Positions 58,891 through 64,000 of a stretch of 64,000 bases of DNA are shown here, piece after piece. This DNA is from Cornus controversa. Its lineage: Eukaryota; Streptophyta; Magnoliopsida; Cornales; Cornaceae. Positions within the stretch are counted from its first letter, which is position 1; every line of letters starts with the position of its first letter. Under the pieces are notes generated by a model. It was not told the origin of the DNA, searched no databases, and was given only the letters and a program-made list of their open reading frames with translations. Made by a program: the position numbers and the translations under genes. The DNA lies in contig CM048845.1 of NCBI GenBank assembly GCA_026545225.1, positions 118,609,033-118,673,032 of the forward strand. The letters are read 5' to 3'.

Positions 58891-59440
58891 TTACTAAAGC
58901 GATGTTGGTCATGGTTGGGTTTTTTTTTTGGTTTGAAAATTTTGTGTTTAAGTTACTTTTTCCTACAAAAAAATTTCTTGAAAAAGTTATATAAATTTAT
59001 AACAATACCCTTTCTTTTCTTGTATATTTAAATTGTTTAATGTATTCCAAACTAGAAAATTGTAATTTTCTATAACTTTCTTGAAAAAATTTCATGCTAA
59101 ACAAATGCATGTTAAAATTTTTATTTTCTTTCATTCACTTTACTTTCTTTCACATTTTTTTTACTTTCACTTTTCGATATTAATTTCTATCAAACCAAAC
59201 TATACTTCTTACGTAAGAATGTAGAGTAGTTCAAATTATAGACAGACGATAAATGACAAAATGCCAAGACATTTTATTTCTTTAATTCTACATTTGTGTG
59301 AAATGTATTTGATTTGTATATAATTTTCTACCATCTTTTGGAAGGTTAGTTGTTGAACCTTTTTATAAGTTAAAGTATATACTTGAGTGCTAGAGAATTA
59401 ATGTGAATCATTCGTGTGTGAGGCGGTTTCTTGTCCACTG

Positions 59441-59503
59441 AGGAGGTGAAAGCTATAGAAGGATCCTCCATTGCTCATTGAGGAGGTGAAAGCTATAGAA
59501 GGT
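59441..59503. repeat. Direct repeat of 23-24 bp
   Basis: The word gaggaggtgaaagctatag (then aagg) occurs twice, at about 59441 and 59479, separated by about 15 bases. Confidence 0.85.
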
Positions 59504-60490
59504 ATATCAAAAGCACTTGAATACCTAAATCAAAAGTAGCCATCAGTTTAAGTATTGGATATTTCATCTTCAATACTCCAAAATAATGTTCAATCACATT
59601 TTTTAAGAGGAAATAATTCCTCCCGACCACGGGGCCGCTTTCGACTGAGCCTGTACTCTTACATGTGGTATCTTTCACCTTGATATGTGGTCAAATAACT
59701 AGGCAAGTTTGTGTATTCAGAATTCACAAGATAATATTTTTTTGTAAATAGATAACTAACTCAACATTTTATCGTCTCACATACATAAACAAAATAAAAT
59801 ATAAACTCCATAAATATTCTATATACCTTCAGGTGGTCGTAGAAATTTATTAGCATTATTTTCTACACACTCCCTAAATACACTGACATCATTTGAAGTC
59901 CATTCCCAACCTACCATGACAAAGTAAACCGCATGTCGAATGAATATGTAGCCATGACATTCGTGGTAGTGTTTGATTTCCTACCATGGTAGGAAATTTG
60001 TTAATCTGAGGAAACCATGTAGATACGTGCATTCCATCTATAACTCCAACACAATTCTAAATAAAAAGAGTATACAAATGAGTGCATTAGTAATATAAAT
60101 TCTTATAGATATTAAAACAACGATAATATGTGAGTCTCACCTTAAAGTAAGGATAAGCTTTTGAATTATGTAAGATCTCTAGTGGAACCACGTCAAGATT
60201 TGGTGGGGTAATAATCCGTTTCCCCAACTTACATATAACCATTATGATAGTATGAAAATACTTAAACATTGTCCATCTAGAGTGCTGAAATCTCTTAGCC
60301 ACAATACGGTATCTCTCATTGTGAGCTAAAATATAAAAGAACATTACAACTTGTTCTTGAATTGAGAGATACCTAGAGTCTATCGTTACATCATTCTTCA
60401 ACTCATCACATAAATTCAAGAATACATATTTCTCCATTCTAAACATTTCTTGGCATCTAGAGTCATGACCATTAATTATTTCAAGTATAT
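59490..60490 (-). pseudogene. PIF/Harbinger transposase (ORF2) pseudogene
   Basis: Minus-strand reading: NGHDSRCQEMFRMEKYVF, later QEQVVMFFYILAHNERYR, RFQHSRWTMFKYFH and PPNLDVVPLEIL to YPYFK. A GT-AG intron (60140-60057) follows, then NCVGVIDGMHV with the first DDE aspartate. Beyond FPQINKFP the frame shifts at least twice. TYSFDMRFTL is readable in one frame and VGWEWTSNDVSVF in another. After a second likely intron come KYYLVNSEYTNLPSYL and NVIEHYFGVLKMKYPILK, interrupted by a stop. This is the order of HARBI1-type transposases that cut and paste the element. The frameshifts and stops make it non-functional. Confidence 0.85.
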
Positions 60491-60814
60491 AATCATGGTA
60501 TTGTAAAGCACTATTCCTACATTGGCATATTAAATATCAAGTGCCTTTTATATTCCTCTGCCATGCATATAATTATAATCTGGAATTGTACTTCTTCTGC
60601 TTCGAATATCACATAAGTCTTAATAAATGACCAAAAATAAATACAAGATAAACATTAATACATAATAAACATTAATACAAAACAAATAGAAATACATAAG
60701 TACCACAATACAAAACAAATATAAAGACATAAGTTTTCACTACTTTAGAGTTTACAAACCAAAAACTACAACAACAAGTTACAAGTAATCAACTACAAGT
60801 AGACAATAAGGTCA

Positions 60815-61359
60815 TCACATGTTCAATACCAACACATTCCTCATTGGTTTTGGAAGTGTAAGAAAGAACTCCCTCCATGATATATTCTCAAACACCTTAT
60901 TAAGAGCTTTTGCCATATGGGCATCATCAATGCCCTCAATAGCCTGTAAATCATTAATACACTCATAAACCAAATGCATCTTATTCACTTTTGGAGACCC
61001 AGAAGAGCATACATTAGTTTCTCCATGCACGATCTTTTGAGTAGTGGAGGAAGTGCCTACATTGAAAAGTTCCTCACGAGTCATTTTTGAATTTGCTTCA
61101 AATCTATCCAATACTTTTTCCATGGTTAATGCAAAACTATCTTCCTTTACCCTACGACGAGGCACCCTTAGCTCTTCACTACGTTCTCTTTTAACTTCCT
61201 TCTTAGACGAAGGATTTTCATCACTATCCGAGGGGCTTAAGGTGGAGGGATGTGCCTTAGAGCCAGTTGCATTTGTTCCATCAAAGATGACATTCAACCT
61301 ATCATAGTTCTTACATCATTTTTTCTTGAACCGCTTTACTTTTGGCATGACCTACAACG

Positions 61360-61409
<50 letters not shown>

Positions 61410-61787
61410 CCATTTGTCCCATATATCATTATCCATGATCACTTTCCCAGTAGTCTGGTCAAATTCAACTCCGGTCTCTTGCAACAATCTTTTGAAATCC
61501 TTTTGTGCAATCCTTAATTGACTGTACTTATTTTTCAGTTGACATTTATCATAATCATAGTTAGTGAAACTCTTCATTCCCGAGATGAGGTTATTCCATC
61601 CAGATGTGAAAAATGTAGTGTTAAACCTATTCCCTTTTTTTATTTCTTCCTCCATCAGTAGGATAAACTTATCTTCTTTGGAAGCATTTCATATGTTGTT
61701 ACCATCTTTACCAACCTCAAGCACTTCATTATTTTCATCAATCAAATTGGTGGTCATTTGAGACAATGAAGCAAAATCTTTATCCAT
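60815..61787 (-). pseudogene. Harbinger ORF1 (Myb/SANT-like) pseudogene with (TA)n expansion
   Basis: It starts MDKDFASLSQMTTNLI at 61787. It has an in-frame TGA where the family has the Trp of the Myb/SANT-like domain (just before NASKEDKF). It then reads EEEIKKGNR, FTSGWNNLISGMKSF, KCQLKNKYSQLR and LLQETGVEFDQTTGK, then DNDIWDKWKYI. A TA microsatellite (about 61362-61408) is translated as Ile-Tyr repeats before VVGHAKSKAVQEK. A frameshift follows near 61313, after which CKNYDRLNVIFDGTNATG continues into the C-terminal part, ending at 60815. ORF1 proteins of this type bind element ends and help the transposase. The stop and frameshift make this copy dead. Confidence 0.82.
61362..61408. repeat. 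(TA)n microsatellite inside Harbinger ORF1
   Basis: About 23 TA units. Translated on the minus strand it gives an Ile-Tyr run inserted between two conserved blocks of the Myb-like protein. Confidence 0.9.
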
Positions 61788-62983
61788 CTACGATATAAAA
61801 AAAATATTCTCATATCAAATGATATCCAATAATATCTCTTCTTGTATATCAAATCTAAGCATTTTGATTAACACATATGGTTAAGATACAATATATACAT
61901 AGAAAATATATAAATGAATAAAACAATCTATGGTGGGTTTAGAGGAATTTAGACTAAAAGTTCAGTTCACTCCTAAAATTGAAACAATAACTGATGAGAG
62001 AAACCCAAATTTAATCATGAATAAATGTAATTCTATATTTCTCAGCTTTTGTAGCATGTGATGGGACCATATAAAAATCGTTAAATTCCAAATTTAACAG
62101 TTAGACTACATTATCGCCCAAATTGATTAGGTACAGACTAATATGATATAAATGTATTATTTGGAATATAATCAGTTATATGCCCCTAATTTAAGTAACT
62201 TGTATATGATGTCACTATCTTACTAGAAAACCATAGGTGAATTTGATGGCGTATCATTGAAAGGGTTGAAACAAATTATTAAAAAATGAAGTTTAAATTT
62301 GGTAATAAAATATGACCAATACAAGTATGCAGCATCACATGTGTTGTGCACTTACATACACATGTGTATAGATATATTAGTGAACGCGAACAAAAGAGTG
62401 TTTGAAAACATGTATAGAAATCAATAAATCAATGTTTGTAACAACACTACTTCGATCGAGATGCAAATAATTAATTAATAAACTGATGAGAGAAACCCAT
62501 TTGTACCTTGAAGATTTCGTCGGTTGCAATTAAGAGATTTATGTTCTTAAGGTTGAGAGAAATTGAGATGGACAAAGGTTGAGTGAAATGAAGATAAGGG
62601 TGAAGTGAGATAGGCTTTGAAAGCGATCCTATCATTTAAGACAGATTTTCGTCATTTTTTAATGGTACTGTAGCTCCTCTACAATATCAAAATAATGAAA
62701 TCCAATTTTGGCATCCTCGTTTTGACGATTCCATATTTATAGTACGCGCTTTTAAAATTAAACATCCTACTTCCAAATTTTTAAAAAAAGAAATATGTTG
62801 TACCAAACACGTTTTCCACTTCCATTTTCATTTTTTCCATTTTGAAATCAGAAATTCAAAATCTGCAACCTTACCAAACAAGCTCTTAGTTAATCAATAT
62901 GATTTTTGCATCTAAATGATCAAAATGAATATGGTTTACCATGCGACACCACTCTATTCACTTTCTTTCACCATGTCATAGTG

Positions 62984-63063
62984 TTAAAGAAATTGGAATT
63001 CAAAGCGCCAAGATATTGACAAAGTTTTAAAGAAATTGGAATTCAAAGTGCCAAGATGTTGAC
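62984..63063. repeat. Tandem duplication of about 43 bp
   Basis: The words taaagaaattggaattcaaa and gcgccaagatattgacaaag are repeated immediately as taaagaaattggaattcaaa and gtgccaagatgttgacac. Confidence 0.88.
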
Positions 63064-63084
63064 ACACCACACCCATTTGTGTTA

Positions 63085-63185
63085 CAGAGATTTGAACCCT
63101 CAATTCTCCTTTTTGCTTATAGGACTTGAACCCTCAATTTTCATTTTGGAAGATAGAAGAGATACCATTAAGCTATATACCCTTG
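63085..63185 (-). mobile_element. SINE-like tRNA-derived fragment
   Basis: On the minus strand, tatagcttaatggtatctc resembles an A box. It is followed about 35 bases later by gagggttcaagtcc and again by gagggttcaaatctc, both B-box-like. No cloverleaf forms. The tail and target duplication were not resolved. Confidence 0.35.
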
Positions 63186-63328
63186 GTGATTACCAGAGTG
63201 AAATTTAATTGATGAAAATGGAGCATCTATTGATCCAAAATTTAGGAAAATTGGCTTGTGAGTTGTTACCAAATAATTTTTTATGCTAATTAATCTAGGT
63301 CAGTTAAGGATAGTTCATACCATTTAGG

Positions 63329-63760
63329 GGTGTATAAAAAATCGGTTGAATCGATAAATTGAATTGGACCAAACTGGACCGGTCCATTTGGTCCCATTTT
63401 TTCACAGAGTGGTTCGATCATGGTTCCAAAATCATGGAACCATTAATGGTCGAATTTTGGTTTGAGGTTTCACATGATTAATTTATATATGATATATAAT
63501 AAAATAATAACTTATTATTACTCTATATTTTTCATATTTCTTATTATTTTATAAAAATATATATTTATATATTATATATAATATATAGAATAATAATATT
63601 TTATGTCAATTTTCAACGTAGAATTGTATAAGAAAATAGTTCCCTCACGGTTTGATTTAGTTCTATTAGTTTTACTATCCAGTTTAGTTTCAATTTTAGG
63701 ACCAATTTTGTTTCAAAATACTCTTAAACTAGTCTAGTCTAAATGGTGTGCACTCCTCAC
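63329..63760. mobile_element. MITE, aggggtg...cactcct family
   Basis: The left end aggggtgtataaaaaatcgg and the reverse-complemented right end aggagtgcacaccattt form short inverted ends. Internal words include ggaccaaactggaccgg and ggaaccattaatggtcg. The centre is a run of short TATAT words. Relatives lie at 6525-6930 and 63778-64000. Confidence 0.55.
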
Positions 63761-63777
63761 AGGTACCATTGATATTA

Positions 63778-64000
63778 GGGGTGCAAAAAAAGCCAGTGGA
63801 ATCGAAAATCGAGCGGTTCAGTTCCAAAATTATGGAACCGTTAAATAACAGTTCGGGTATGATTTGAGATTATATGGAATCAAACTAAACCGTTTACTGT
63901 ATATATAAAATATATTTATATATTATATTATAAATATTGTTAGATTATATATTTCCTATTATATATTATGTTAGATTATATATGTTCTCCTAAACCATCT
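63778..64000. mobile_element. Second copy of the aggggtg MITE family, cut by the window end
   Basis: It starts aggggtgcaaaaaaagccag and continues tggaatcgaaaatcgagc and ggttcagttcc, then an AT-rich core like the copy just upstream. The right end lies outside the window. Confidence 0.5.

Larger units (their letters stand above)
58891..62890 (-). mobile_element. Decayed PIF/Harbinger transposon (approximate limits)
   Basis: The two characteristic genes, a Myb/SANT-like ORF1 and a DDE transposase ORF2, lie in the same orientation and are both broken. Possible ends are agcgatgttggtcatgg near 58898 and, reverse complemented, gagcttgtttggtaagg near 62885, next to a TTA. The ends are only partly similar and the TTA target duplication is not certain, so limits are tentative. 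Confidence 0.6.

Noticed and set aside
1-64000. CRISPR array, bacterial operon or integrated virus
   Set aside because: No array of equal spacers, no prokaryotic gene layout and no viral coding sequence were seen; every tandem array found is directly contiguous.

Overview
The window is nuclear DNA of a flowering plant, most likely a eudicot. It is AT-rich, its genes are split by GT-AG introns, and its gaps are full of plant transposon debris. I read exons by splicing them by eye and by recalling the protein families; no search was run, so orthologue names rest on recognised sequence patterns.

Five protein-coding genes are supported. (1) At 460-794 (+) are the last two exons of LTO1, a chloroplast VKOR-thioredoxin disulfide-forming enzyme cut by the left edge. 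(2) At 11104-12384 (-) is an intronless F-box/DUF295 (KIB-type) gene. (3) At 21739-25054 (+) is a four-exon UPF0548/DUF1990 gene of 204 codons. (4) At 30548-41569 (+) is an eleven-exon DHHC protein S-acyltransferase of the PAT10 type, 344 codons. (5) At 42948-54756 (-) is a chloroplast RNase E/G-like gene (RNE), twelve recognised exons, 5' end unresolved. PAT10 and RNE are convergent, about 1.4 kb apart. The proteins do not form one pathway. LTO1 and RNE act in plastids, PAT10 on endomembranes, and the F-box protein in ubiquitin ligation.

Layout: 0.8-11 kb holds the LTO1 3' end, two diverged direct duplications, a scrambled LTO1 exon fragment, an LTR-like stretch and small MITE-like repeats. 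13.0-17.9 kb is a probable solo LTR (TG...CA, 5-bp target duplication aactg) carrying a nested foldback transposon and a 60-bp minisatellite. 19.4-25.3 kb is the UPF0548 gene, with LINE and SINE-like remnants in its leader. 25.3-30.4 kb has two foldback elements, a long hairpin and AT-rich spacer. PAT10 intron 9 contains a miniature LTR retrotransposon (TRIM), a GC-rich hAT-type MITE with a perfect 8-bp target duplication, another MITE and a 0.4-kb tandem duplication. 55.8-58.9 kb shows nothing recognisable. 58.9-62.9 kb is a decayed PIF/Harbinger transposon with both ORFs broken. The last kilobase holds small repeats.

I found no convincing undescribed system such as a gene cluster or defence island. 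The most interesting signals are structural. In RNE, a 237-bp in-frame duplication appears to have turned the 3' end of an intron into coding sequence. A second, very recent 92-bp duplication in RNE copied an exon end with its splice donor.
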